A stretch of 64,000 nt of DNA. Source: NIOZ-UU13 sp035528395 (lineage in GTDB: Bacteria > Planctomycetota > Phycisphaerae > Sedimentisphaerales > Anaerobacaceae). Shown piece by piece: positions 44,801 through 53,958 of this stretch. Every line of letters starts with the position of its first letter. The stretch's first letter is position 1. Below the pieces are notes generated by a model. The model made no database searches. It had not been told where the DNA came from and saw nothing but the letters and a program-made list of their open reading frames with translations. Location of the stretch: NCBI GenBank assembly GCA_035528395.1, contig DATKYR010000029.1:112567-176566 (forward strand), read 5' to 3'. Position numbers and translations under genes: made by a program.

Positions 44801-45820
44801 TTAGAATTTGCCATTACGAATATCATACTTGGTCGGCTTGTTCAGAACTGTTTTGCCCGACGCTACCCATTTGACGATTAAGGACACCATCTCATCGAGC
44901 GCTGTCTGCGGATATCCAAACGTGCTGAAACAAAAAGACGCGTTTGAAAGCAGAATTGTTCGCGCTTCCCGGGATGTGAATTTTGGCTTTTTATTTAGCT
45001 CTTGGCCGATTTTCTCAGCGAGTTGACGAACCAACACAGTATCCGGCCCTGTAACATTAAGAATAGTCGGCGGCGATTTTGCAAGACTGATAGAGCGGAT
45101 GATAAATTGTAGAGCATCTCTCTGCCATATCAGATTGACCGCTCCCATAGTCAGGTCGACAGGCACATCATTCAGAATCTTCTGGGTAAGGTCAACAATA
45201 ATGCCATATCGAGGTTCGTTGGCGTAATTGAGTCTGACTATGGTCATCGGTGTATTTTGAAGCTGCGAGAAATATTCAATTATTCGTTCTCTGCCGAGGC
45301 AAGACTGGGCATATTCCCCTATCGGGTCGGGAGCAGTTTTTTCAGATGCTCCGCCGCCATTGATGTCAACCAAAGGATAAACGTTGCCGGTGGAAAAAAC
45401 CACAATGCGCGAGTCCTTATAATGTCGTGCTACAAGACCCGGCAGAAAGCTGTTCAGCACCCATGTCAATGGCTGGTTACCGGTAGAACCGAACTTCATG
45501 CCGGCCAAATAGAATACATTTTCCACGTCGGGCAATTGCGAATAAAGTGACTCATCAAGCAAGTCTGCCTGGATGGTTTTGATTCCCGCCCGCTCGATTT
45601 TAGTTCGGACGGCCTTGTCGCTAAATCGGGAGACGGCGTAAATATTTTTACCGCTTGAGGCTTTTCTGAGCATCATCGCCAAGGTCGGTCCCATCTTGCC
45701 CCCCGCGCCCAAAACAACGATATCACCGTTCAGACCGGCAACTATATCTTTGGTCGCATCGGTAGGCTCGCTGAGAATGTCCTCCAAGGCACCTTCGTCT
45801 AATTCGGATACATCTATCAT
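44801..45820 (-). CDS. NAD-dependent epimerase/dehydratase (extended SDR)
   Basis: The Rossmann loop GDIVVLGAGGKMGPTLAMML starts about residue 33, with a short N-terminal lead. VFSTGNVYPLVD supplies the Ser/Thr-containing strand and GEYAQSCLGRERIIEYFSQL the segment where Tyr-x3-Lys is expected; here it reads Y-A-Q-S-C, so the usual Lys is missing. That loss may affect catalysis or reflect a binding role. Family members alter nucleotide sugars or sugar acids. It is between the transporter and the DapA-like gene (64 and 172 bases away). Confidence 0.8.
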   Translation of the reverse strand: MIDVSELDEGALEDILSEPTDATKDIVAGLNGDIVVLGAGGKMGPTLAMMLRKASSGKNIYAVSRFSDKAVRTKIERAGIKTIQADLLDESLYSQLPDVENVFYLAGMKFGSTGNQPLTWVLNSFLPGLVARHYKDSRIVVFSTGNVYPLVDINGGGASEKTAPDPIGEYAQSCLGRERIIEYFSQLQNTPMTIVRLNYANEPRYGIIVDLTQKILNDVPVDLTMGAVNLIWQRDALQFIIRSISLAKSPPTILNVTGPDTVLVRQLAEKIGQELNKKPKFTSREARTILLSNASFCFSTFGYPQTALDEMVSLIVKWVASGKTVLNKPTKYDIRNGKF

Positions 45821-45884
45821 AGGTAAGTCTTCTCATAAATCGCTGACATAAAGACCCTTGCTCAACATATTCCATGAGCAACAA

Positions 45885-47216
45885 TCAGGTCAATCTCGAC
45901 ACCACAAGAAACAAGACCCGGATGGCGATAAATATGACTACCAGCAGGCCCAGTCCGCCGATGATGTTCAGGACCAGCGTATTACGCCTCTCGCCCATAA
46001 CGTCTTTTCGATTCGCCAGCCAGAGGAGCGTAACAGCCATCAACGGATTGCCGATGACTGTAAGGGCCTGGCCAAAGATAATTGCGTCAATCTTCTTAAT
46101 GGGAGTGTGCAAAACAATCATCGCCACAGCCATTCCAACCAGCAGAACCACGACCGTGAAACGCCGGGACCAACGGTCGCTTAATTTGGCTGGTTTGCCA
46201 ACTCCATCGGCCAGGATACTGCCGCCAATCATTGCGTTGATGACAAAGGGATTCATAGCCACCGCCAACAGTCCCACACAAAAGAGTACGTGGGTGGTCG
46301 TACCAAGCAGTGGCCGTAGTTGTGTAGCTAATACGCTGATATCATTAGCCGGCTGACCTTTGAGGACCGTAGCGCTGGTCATCATAATAATTGCGCTGAC
46401 GCCGGTCAGGATGGCGACTCCGGCGATGGCATCACCAATCCCACGGTCGTAGTCCCTGATTGTCCATCCTTTCTCCCGCACGAGATTGCCCTGGTATAAT
46501 GCAGCAGCTACCGAAAAGGTCGTGCCCAGTAGTGAAGCAATGAGAACCATAGGGTAACTACTATAAATACTACCTGTTTTATCACCCGTTAAAAGGCCTT
46601 CGGGCAGTCGGGGGATTAAACCCTTCAATACCGCAAGCACATCAGGTCGAACGATAAAAAGATTGACCAAAAAGCATATCAATATCACAGCCACCATAAC
46701 CTTCATTATCCGTTCCAGCGCGTGATATACCTGTTTCAATGTGAAGACCAGAACAATTATTGCCGCATTGAACGCCAGCAGAACTCCGCTGTTGATAAGA
46801 CTCCTGGTGCGCTCGGTCATTTCGTCCGGGCTTCCGAAGAGACGGGCCACGCCGAGGGCATCAGCAGTGGCGGCCACAGCTAAGTTGTTGGAAAACTGAA
46901 AGGCAGTGCAGATAAGACAGAGATTGATTCCGATTACGGCAGCAATTGGCCGACCCAAACGACCGGCGATAAGCGTACAGGGTGTGGCGCCGCCGACGAC
47001 GCCGATTCGCGCGGCCATTGTCATATACGTGCCCATCAGGACACCGGTCAAGAGGAGCAGCCACAGTAATTCATATCCATGATTGGCTCCGACGTTGGAG
47101 CTGATTAACAAACTACCCGGTCCGAACACCACGCATGCGGTGATTAGAGCCGGTCCAATCGACCGCCACCACGGAAGTCGGCGTTCAGATTTTGAATCCA
47201 TAAGTGGCTCGGACAT
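45885..47216 (-). CDS. Nramp-related membrane transporter lacking metal-site motifs
   Basis: A 443-residue protein with about eleven membrane helices. Overall shape and RSIGPALITACVVFGPGSLL match the start of Nramp/MntH proteins, but the DPGN motif of helix 1 reads GPGS here, and the MPH motif of helix 6 is absent (LGTTFSVAAALYQGNL). These residues bind Mn or Fe in true Nramp proteins. Transport of another substrate, perhaps a product of the adjoining sugar-acid genes, is inferred. It starts a minus-strand set that continues with the epimerase 64 bases later. The start has GGGAAG upstream. Confidence 0.82.
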   Translation of the reverse strand: MSEPLMDSKSERRLPWWRSIGPALITACVVFGPGSLLISSNVGANHGYELLWLLLLTGVLMGTYMTMAARIGVVGGATPCTLIAGRLGRPIAAVIGINLCLICTAFQFSNNLAVAATADALGVARLFGSPDEMTERTRSLINSGVLLAFNAAIIVLVFTLKQVYHALERIMKVMVAVILICFLVNLFIVRPDVLAVLKGLIPRLPEGLLTGDKTGSIYSSYPMVLIASLLGTTFSVAAALYQGNLVREKGWTIRDYDRGIGDAIAGVAILTGVSAIIMMTSATVLKGQPANDISVLATQLRPLLGTTTHVLFCVGLLAVAMNPFVINAMIGGSILADGVGKPAKLSDRWSRRFTVVVLLVGMAVAMIVLHTPIKKIDAIIFGQALTVIGNPLMAVTLLWLANRKDVMGERRNTLVLNIIGGLGLLVVIFIAIRVLFLVVSRLT

Positions 47217-47478
47217 AAAGTGCTTCCCTATCCTATACTATCACGTCTGATCCTGCATACTTCCTCGCAATACTCATTGTTTTCCTGCATTCTGCATAAA
47301 TGACGCAATCGAACAAATTATCAATCGGAACCAAATTATAACAGCCAGTGAACTCCCGGACAAGTTTTTTGCTTATGCTAAGAGAACGAGGCAGAAGATT
47401 CCAAAAACCAGTGGCATTGGTCCGGTGATTGCGGTATTCTAACTAAAACCATTAACTTAACTATATGAGGTTAATGCA

Positions 47479-49053
47479 ATGAAAAATTCTTTCAACCGTC
47501 GCGATTTTCTAAAGACCGTAGGCGTAGCGGCCACGTCACAGATAATGCCAAAGATGTCGTTCGCTGGCAAAGCCCGATTGAAGCATCCCAATATTCTGAT
47601 TATACATGTTGACGAGCATCGAATTGATTGCCACGGCGTCTATGGTAATGCGGACATAAAGACCCCTCATATCGACCGACTTGCTGCAGACGGTGTCCGC
47701 TATGACAACAGCTTTTGTCCTTTCCCGGTGTGCACACCCTCGCGTTATTCACTTCTTTGCGGTCAATACGTCCACGAACACCGCGGCTGGACAAATAGCA
47801 GCACTCTGGCTCCCGATATTGAAACCTTCCCAAAGATATTAAGGACGGCAGGCTACCGCACAAAGGCAGTCGGCAAGATGCACTTTACACCTACCTATCT
47901 TGACGTGGGATTCAGCGAGCTGGTCCTGGCAGAGCAGAACGGTCCCGGACGCTGGGACGATGACTATCACCGCTATCTTATGCGTCTCGGCCTCGTGGAT
48001 CGGAACGACCTTGAAGACCAGTTAGTGCGAGAGTATCGCAAATACGCGCCGAAAGAATATTGGGACACTTGTGGTGCCCTCGTCTCCAACCTGCCCGAAA
48101 AACACCATTCCACGACCTGGATCGCCGACAAGGCCATGGAAACGCTTAGGTCATGGACTAATGGTGGCCGACTCCTGATGGCAGGCTTTATAAAACCTCA
48201 CCATCCATTTGACCCACCCGCTCCCTGGCACCAAATGTATGACCCGAAGAAACTTTTCCTCTTACCGGGCTGGACCCAGAAATGCATCGAGCGTGATTTC
48301 AAGTATAGTCGGGGATATTTTCCAAACGACAAGCTGACCGGGCCCGTACTAAGGCGAGTGATGGCCTACTATTACGCGACCATCTCCCAGATCGACCATC
48401 ACTTGGGACGCATGACTGAGCTGCTCAAGCAAAAAGGAATCTACGACAATACACTAATCATATACACCGCGGACCACGGCGATTATATGGGTTTTCACCA
48501 CATGCTTCTCAAAGGCAACTACATGTATGACCCGGTGGTCAAAGTACCGCTCATAGTCAAGTGGCCTGGAAATAGATATGCAGGAACGGTTTCGCAGCGA
48601 ATGGTAAACAATATTGATATTGCTCCGACTATATGCCGGGCGGCCGGCTGCCGACCGGGAGGCCGTATGTACAGGCACGCTCTGCAGGATGAAAATAGCG
48701 GGCACGACCTTATCTTCGCCGAGGCAAGGGCGGGACAGCAGGTAATGGCTCGCTCACGAAACCGCAAGCTCATTCTTGCCCCGCCGGGCCAAGAGAATCT
48801 CTTTTTCGACCTGGACAAAGACCCGCAGGAAATGAATAACCTCTATGATTCTCCACGATATCGCGACGAAATCAGCACCATGAAGGCTGCGCTTTCAGCG
48901 TGGCGTTCCAAGGACGAAAAGCCGCGGGCATATCAGGACCTCAACGCGCCTAAAATAAATCAACCGAATGTTCCACCTCACGATCTCAGTCATCGTGAGG
49001 CAATTATTCGCTATTACCGGGAAAAAATGCTAACTCTGCAGGGGCGCACGTGA
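47479..49053 (+). CDS. Tat-exported sulfatase (type I, formylglycine)
   Basis: The 524-residue enzyme has a twin-arginine leader (SFNRRDFLKTVGVAATS). The sulfatase signature is intact: VCTPSRYSLLCG with Cys85 to be oxidised to formylglycine by a maturase. Metal and active-site segments are ILIIHVDEHRIDCHGVYG, GKMHFTP and LIIYTADHGDYMGFH, plus KGNYMYDPVVKVPLIVKWPG. It should remove sulfate esters from a glycan in the periplasm. It is divergent from the transporter gene and precedes an exported toroid/ankyrin protein, suggesting one polysaccharide-use locus. Start: ATG with AGGTTAATGCA just upstream. Confidence 0.93.
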   Translation: MKNSFNRRDFLKTVGVAATSQIMPKMSFAGKARLKHPNILIIHVDEHRIDCHGVYGNADIKTPHIDRLAADGVRYDNSFCPFPVCTPSRYSLLCGQYVHEHRGWTNSSTLAPDIETFPKILRTAGYRTKAVGKMHFTPTYLDVGFSELVLAEQNGPGRWDDDYHRYLMRLGLVDRNDLEDQLVREYRKYAPKEYWDTCGALVSNLPEKHHSTTWIADKAMETLRSWTNGGRLLMAGFIKPHHPFDPPAPWHQMYDPKKLFLLPGWTQKCIERDFKYSRGYFPNDKLTGPVLRRVMAYYYATISQIDHHLGRMTELLKQKGIYDNTLIIYTADHGDYMGFHHMLLKGNYMYDPVVKVPLIVKWPGNRYAGTVSQRMVNNIDIAPTICRAAGCRPGGRMYRHALQDENSGHDLIFAEARAGQQVMARSRNRKLILAPPGQENLFFDLDKDPQEMNNLYDSPRYRDEISTMKAALSAWRSKDEKPRAYQDLNAPKINQPNVPPHDLSHREAIIRYYREKMLTLQGRT

Positions 49054-49198
49054 GACTCATTTGGAAACCCAAATATTTGAGCCTACTGCCAACAAAAGAA
49101 AAAGCCACCTTCCAAAAATCCCAGAGCCGTCTTCAAAAAACGAAAACTGCTTACTTCACATCACTACTTCTTCCTCTCCTGAGCCTATTGTCAAACAC

Positions 49199-49236
49199 GA
49201 ACGGCTCTCTTTCTAATGAGAGAAAAGTGAGCCGTT
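49199..49236. terminator. Hairpin after the sulfatase gene
   Basis: AACGGCTC (49200-49207) pairs with GAGCCGTT (49229-49236), with inner TCTC/GAGA pairing. No long T-run follows, so the terminator role is tentative. Confidence 0.5.
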
Positions 49237-49351
49237 GCAGGATATAAATCTTGTTCTGTCCGCCGATCCCGACTATAATATCTGCCGGCGAACTTTGATT
49301 CATTTTCACACCGCTGAATTAACATCTGATTAAGATACAGGAGGTCATAAT

Positions 49352-51385
49352 ATGCGAGTTAGATTTACACATCCGGCCGTGTTGGCTATATCGCTCATTT
49401 GCCAGTTCTCCATCTGCCTCGCCACAGAAACCCAAGACGTTAACGAGAGCAGCAAATATCTTAATGCTGTACGCGAGTTTGCGGATAACGTCCTGAAATA
49501 CGGCCGGGATACCTACGGCCCCAAACACACACCTCTATTTGTCGACGGCTTAAATGTTCATACTCATGAGCCGGTGAAGTGGATGGCTCCCAACGGCGAC
49601 AACTGGATTCTGTCTAACCTTGCGAGTCAGCAGAATTTGTTCCGCACGCTGGATGGCCTTTCCAAGATAACTGGCGACCCTAAGTACAAGCAAGCAGCAA
49701 TGGATGCGATTAAGTATGCCTTTGCGAATCTGCGCAGTCCGAATGGTCTGCTGCATTGGGGGGGACATGTGGCCTACGATGCACTGGCAGATGAAATGTG
49801 TACAGGCAGAGGCACATATGTCCATGAATTAAAAACTCATTATCTGTACTATGAGTTAATGTGGCAGGTAGATTCAAAAGCCACGAAGCAGTTAATTGAA
49901 AACTTCTGGTCAGCGCATGTCCTTAACTGGTCAAATCTGGACATGAATCGGCACGGCTCCATGGACGAGCAGATAGAGAGCGCATGGAAGCACAATTATG
50001 AAGGTGGCCCTGTGTTTTTCGAGAGCATATTGCCCTCCGCATGTTCTTTTAGCAACACTGGGAGTGATCTGTTCTATGCTGGTTCGATGCTATACAAGCT
50101 TTCGAATGACAAAGAAGCATTGGTGTGGAGTAAGCGCCTGGCCTACCGATATATCGAGACGAGAGATCCCGAGATCGGCATTAGCGGTAGTCTGTACAGC
50201 CGACGTAAAAAGGAAGGAGCACAGTTACAGTTCGGTGATGATTTCAAGGGGCACCTCGTGTTAGAAGGCACACTCTTCCCCATTAGTCCAGCAACCGCTT
50301 TGGCGTTGGCGTTACAAGTAAGGGTGTGGATCTGCCAGCTCATTCTTGGAGACTTATTAGGCCCTGATGGCGCAGAATTCAGCCGGTGGGCTTTGGAAGA
50401 ACTGACTGCTTGGGGTAAGGTTTCCTATCGTAAAGGGGACAATTCTTTCGTACCAATGCTTACTGATGGTACGAGCTTGTTGGGGTACACTTTCACGAAG
50501 GATGGTTATTACGGTCCTAAGGGGACAGTGCTTCATGCTTTGGAAGCTGGTCCCATATGCTTTTGGGCATACGCCTTGGCATATCGGATTACAGGAGACC
50601 CGTTTATGTGGGAAATGGCCCGTAGCATTGCACGAGGAAATAGCCTTGGAGATATCGGTGTCAGTACCACAGACCAGCCCGATTTTGAGACCGATATAAA
50701 ATCATCAGATCCGTATGCTCTTTTGGGCTTTCTAGAACTGTATGCGAAACTGCAGCAAAAGTCTTTTTTGAAAATAGCATCAAGGATTGGAGACAATATT
50801 TTGTCTGATCGGTTCTATAAGGGATTCTTTGTTCCAAGCAAGGAAGCTCTCTACACAAAATTCAATTACGTTGAATCGCTGGCAGTGTTGCATCTCGATG
50901 CAGTCGTCAACGCAAGGTCTGCACTGACCACACAGATCTGGCCAAGCAGATCCGATTTCAGCTGTCAATACGCTGGATCAATGCAAGCAGACAACAGAGT
51001 CATATACAGCCAGACTAGGCGAACTGAGTTGCTAACATTGTTGCGGGTAGCCGCCTGGGCAGGTAGAGTCGACGAGGTTGAAACACTCATTTCAAAAGGT
51101 GTAGATGTCAACGCACCCTGTAAATTAGATTCTCTTATATTCCAGAGAATTTGGGGGGCACAGGTGGGCCTCGACACATGGCTGGAGGCGAGTCTTACTA
51201 ATACTACCACGCCCCTGCATTCTGCTGCGGAGAAAGGCCATAAAGATATTGCCGAGCTGCTCGTCGCTAACGGAGCGGACGTAAATGCCGAAAACAAATG
51301 GGGCGAAACACCTTTGCAGCAGGCAAAGGAAAAAGGCCACACCGAAATCGCCGAAATACTGCGCAAGCACGGGGCCAAAGAATAA
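49352..51385 (+). CDS. Exported alpha/alpha-toroid-like protein with C-terminal ankyrin repeats
   Basis: A signal peptide (VLAISLICQFSICLA) precedes a long helical domain with KYGRDTYGPKHTPLFVDGLN, WILSNLASQQNLFRTLDGLS, GLLHWGGHVAYDAL and HELKTHYLYYELMW. This arrangement resembles alpha/alpha barrel enzymes near pectate-lyase-like or glycosidase groups of Planctomycetota, but no catalytic residues can be named. From about residue 570, ankyrin repeats follow (LLRVAAWAGRVDEVETLISK, PLHSAAEKGHKDIAELLVAN, PLQQAKEKGHTEIAEILRKH). The ribosome site AGGAGG is strong. It lies 298 bases after the sulfatase. The fusion is unusual and the frame is uninterrupted. Confidence 0.72.
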   Translation: MRVRFTHPAVLAISLICQFSICLATETQDVNESSKYLNAVREFADNVLKYGRDTYGPKHTPLFVDGLNVHTHEPVKWMAPNGDNWILSNLASQQNLFRTLDGLSKITGDPKYKQAAMDAIKYAFANLRSPNGLLHWGGHVAYDALADEMCTGRGTYVHELKTHYLYYELMWQVDSKATKQLIENFWSAHVLNWSNLDMNRHGSMDEQIESAWKHNYEGGPVFFESILPSACSFSNTGSDLFYAGSMLYKLSNDKEALVWSKRLAYRYIETRDPEIGISGSLYSRRKKEGAQLQFGDDFKGHLVLEGTLFPISPATALALALQVRVWICQLILGDLLGPDGAEFSRWALEELTAWGKVSYRKGDNSFVPMLTDGTSLLGYTFTKDGYYGPKGTVLHALEAGPICFWAYALAYRITGDPFMWEMARSIARGNSLGDIGVSTTDQPDFETDIKSSDPYALLGFLELYAKLQQKSFLKIASRIGDNILSDRFYKGFFVPSKEALYTKFNYVESLAVLHLDAVVNARSALTTQIWPSRSDFSCQYAGSMQADNRVIYSQTRRTELLTLLRVAAWAGRVDEVETLISKGVDVNAPCKLDSLIFQRIWGAQVGLDTWLEASLTNTTTPLHSAAEKGHKDIAELLVANGADVNAENKWGETPLQQAKEKGHTEIAEILRKHGAKE

Positions 51386-51470
51386 TCGGGACCGAGCATA
51401 GTAAATATCCCAAAACCAATCCGCCACTGGCAATGCTATCTGGTTGATATTTCAGAGACGAGTTGCCCTC

Positions 51471-52598
51471 TTAATCGTGCTTCAGAATCGTTATGAGCTC
51501 GTCAGTTGTTACAGTTCTGTTCAGCCTACCATTGGCCGCCTTAGACGAACCTCCGCCTTTGCCTCCCACAGTATTTTGAATCTTCCTGAGAAGCTCCTCG
51601 GCATTCATTCTGTTGGAGCTTATTGCAATATTGACATCACTGACAACAATTCCCACCCCGTCGATTGCATCCGCAATCATACCCGCAAGTTTTGTTACTA
51701 GTTGCCTTGGGACATCGGTAACCTGGATGCCGATTTTCGATGATTCGACTTCGACTGCTTCAGCCGACTTTACAAGGTCCGGCAGCATCTGAGACCATAA
51801 TCGATTTATTTCTTTAATCAGCTCTTTTGAATGGTCCGAGGTTTTCTGGAAGATTGCAGGAAGCTCAGTAGTAGAGCAGCCGGCTGATTTTCTAAGCTCT
51901 CTCAAAATATATGTCTCAAGTTGTGAGTGTTCAAGGGCCTTTCTCCCGGCAAGGAAAAATAATCTCGTTCCCTGCTTCTTGTTCTCAATATCAAATATTC
52001 TAATGATTCCGATTTGACCGGTTGTCCGAAGATGGGCCCCACAGCAAGCTGATTTATCATAATCACCAATCTTCACCACACGGATTACGTCCGATTCTAT
52101 TTCTTTGGAATCACTCCTTACTCGAACGTCCGTATCGTTAAACACTGTTTCAACCGGAATGTTGAGAGCAACAGCTTCCATCGATTGCTGCTCAAGCTCT
52201 TTTACTGTTTCCCAGTCGATTCTCTTGTCAAAATTAACGGTGCATCTCTCGAATCCGATATGAACGCCGGTCGTTCCAAGACCGAATTGTTTTTCAGCAA
52301 TTCCTGACAAGATGTGTTGTGCAGTATGTTGGCTTGCTGTATAGAGCCGACGTTGCTTGTCCACACGAGCAATGTACTTGCCATCAGCGAGTGGCCTGTC
52401 AAGTGTGTGGACTATCCGGCCATCGATAATTTCGACGTTGCAAACATTAGCTTGGCCGATTGCACCCTTGTCGGCCGGCTGGCCACCTTCATCGGGATGG
52501 AAAATGACCGGTTCGATAGTGACTTTACAGTCGGAGATTGTTTTGACTTCAACTTCAGTCTCAAAAAGCTCAGGACTTGTCCAATATAATCTCTTCAT
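51471..52598 (-). CDS. Alanyl-tRNA editing protein (AlaX-L type)
   Basis: The 375-residue protein lacks the aminoacylation core of AlaRS but has its editing and C-terminal parts. Zn-ligand motifs TASQHTAQHILSG (HxxxH) and SACCGAHLRTTG (CxxxH) form the hydrolytic site that clears mischarged Ser- or Gly-tRNA(Ala). N-terminal VIFHPDEGGQPADKGAIG is the beta-barrel part. The C-terminus (VGGKGGGSSKAANGR) is a DHHA1-like end. It stands alone, convergent with the ankyrin-fused gene. Confidence 0.9.
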   Translation of the reverse strand: MKRLYWTSPELFETEVEVKTISDCKVTIEPVIFHPDEGGQPADKGAIGQANVCNVEIIDGRIVHTLDRPLADGKYIARVDKQRRLYTASQHTAQHILSGIAEKQFGLGTTGVHIGFERCTVNFDKRIDWETVKELEQQSMEAVALNIPVETVFNDTDVRVRSDSKEIESDVIRVVKIGDYDKSACCGAHLRTTGQIGIIRIFDIENKKQGTRLFFLAGRKALEHSQLETYILRELRKSAGCSTTELPAIFQKTSDHSKELIKEINRLWSQMLPDLVKSAEAVEVESSKIGIQVTDVPRQLVTKLAGMIADAIDGVGIVVSDVNIAISSNRMNAEELLRKIQNTVGGKGGGSSKAANGRLNRTVTTDELITILKHD

Positions 52599-52688
52599 AA
52601 CCGGATTATAACAAGCTACCTTTTTTCATCAAGTCATATCAGGATACCCGGAGTCTATGGGACGAAAGTGGCTGCCTCCTCCGATTAA

Positions 52689-52904
52689 CATCAACGACCC
52701 AAAGCAACCTCAGTTTCAACGAACTTATTCTTAGGGCAACAGGCATGTAGCACCGCCCTCACAACATTGTTGGACCATGGCTTTGAAGGTGCCTTTGGAC
52801 GTCTAATGTTGTTCCTGGTGGAAGATCATAGGCTGACCTCAAGACAGCGGAAAGAGCTAATCAAAATTCCGATAAAGAGCCGTAAAGTAGATGAGTGCGA
52901 TTGA
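52689..52904 (+). pseudogene. C-terminal remnant of a BlaI/MecI/CopY-type repressor
   Basis: An open frame without a start codon ends with TALTTLLDHGFEGAFGRLML, FLVEDHRLTSRQRKELIKIP, and stops at 52902-52904. This resembles the dimerisation end of BlaI/CopY repressors (F-x-G-x3-x-L...L-x-E-x3-L-x3-x3-EL). The DNA-binding domain is absent. MITE copy A begins 20 bases after the stop. The call rests on pattern memory over about 45 residues. Confidence 0.45.
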
Positions 52905-52923
52905 ACTCAGGAATATACTCTTA

Positions 52924-53100
52924 GAGATTATCCGAATAACCGGGTCGTAATGAGGCCGAGCGAAAAGTTCGAGGCCAAGGCGGCAGGCCAAAAATGCTCG
53001 GAGGCGTGGTTTTCTCCACGTTGAGAACATTTTTGGCCTGACAACGCAGGCATCGGGCTTTGCAGCCGGCCACAATAGAGCGGGTTATTTGGATAGGCTC
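52924..53100. mobile_element. MITE-like element, copy A (177 bp)
   Basis: Ends GAGATTATCCGAATAACC and GGTTATTTGGATAGGCTC are imperfect inverted repeats (three mismatches in 18). TTA flanks both sides (52921-52923 and 53101-53103), a 3-bp target duplication. No coding capacity. Confidence 0.85.
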
Positions 53101-53529
53101 TTATGCAAAGTTACGCACTTTGCTAATGAGCTGAAATTATTCGGTTAGCCATCTGTCGGAGAGGAGCCTGTCACCAAACATTCTAAAAACATACTTTCAT
53201 AACTGTTGGCTGTGCAGTCGTTTCTCCCTGTCAATCTGGGACACTCTTTCGTCTATTTGGCTTCAATGGTGTTGCTCTCGAAAACTGCGCGTTAGCTCCG
53301 ACTGGCCGGAATTTGCCAGGATGCTTTCCAAAGCCTATACAAAAATATCCGCTTCGTATTTACACTACCTCTCTCAAATCAATATTTTAACTTTTGATTC
53401 AATTTTTTCCATCGTTGGTGTAACGTCTCGCCTGTCTTAAGACAAAACTAAATTTGTTATGAACTGATGTCAAGACATTTTTTTCGTGATTCTTGATTTT
53501 TTTTGTGAGCTGAGGATTCTCTCGACTAA

Positions 53530-53707
53530 GAGCTTATCCGAGTAACCGGGTCGTTATGAGGCCGAGCGAAAAGTTCGAGGCCAAGGCGGCAGGCCAAAAA
53601 GGCTCGCCAGGCGTGGTTTTCTCCACGTTGAGAACGTTTTTTCACCGACAACGCAGGCATCGGACTTTGCAGCCGGTCGCAATAGAGCGGGTTATTGGGA
53701 TAGGCTC
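53530..53707. mobile_element. MITE-like element, copy B (178 bp)
   Basis: Ends GAGCTTATCCGAGTAACC and GGTTATTGGGATAGGCTC; TAA on both sides (53527-53529, 53708-53710). Nearly identical to copies A and C. Confidence 0.88.
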
Positions 53708-53958
53708 TAAGTAGAAAGTGATGCTTTGTCCGCTGATTTGGTAGTAATTTTTTCTTCCTGTGACAACGTTATGGCACTCCGGCTGAAAAAAGTTGACAAA
53801 ACAAGCAAAAAAGGCGTGTTTTGTGGTGATAATCCATAGCCTCTTGCGACAAAGCACTACCGGAATCCACTTTGTTTGACTGAAAATTGACCGACTTCCC
53901 AAAGCCGTTGGGCTTCTTGAATGCTCCTTGTTGTGTTTTGAAAACCCTTGTAATACGG

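Larger units (their letters stand above)
52599..53958. other. Long intergenic region with pseudogene fragment and two mobile elements
   Basis: This 1.36-kb stretch contains a BlaI-like remnant (52689-52904) and two MITE copies (52924-53100 and 53530-53707), all described separately. Between the MITEs, a plus-strand stretch around 53210-53300 reads as a hydrophobic segment but ends in stops; possibly the remains of a BlaR/M56-type partner. The last 250 bases hold nothing recognised. Confidence 0.6.

Noticed and set aside
47217..47478. Regulator gene between the transporter and the sulfatase
   Set aside because: The 262-base gap has no open frame of useful length; only divergent promoters are expected.
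53210..53300. Plus-strand hydrophobic segment resembling a BlaR/M56 N-terminus
   Set aside because: Only about 25 residues, ends in a stop, and similarity is too weak to call.
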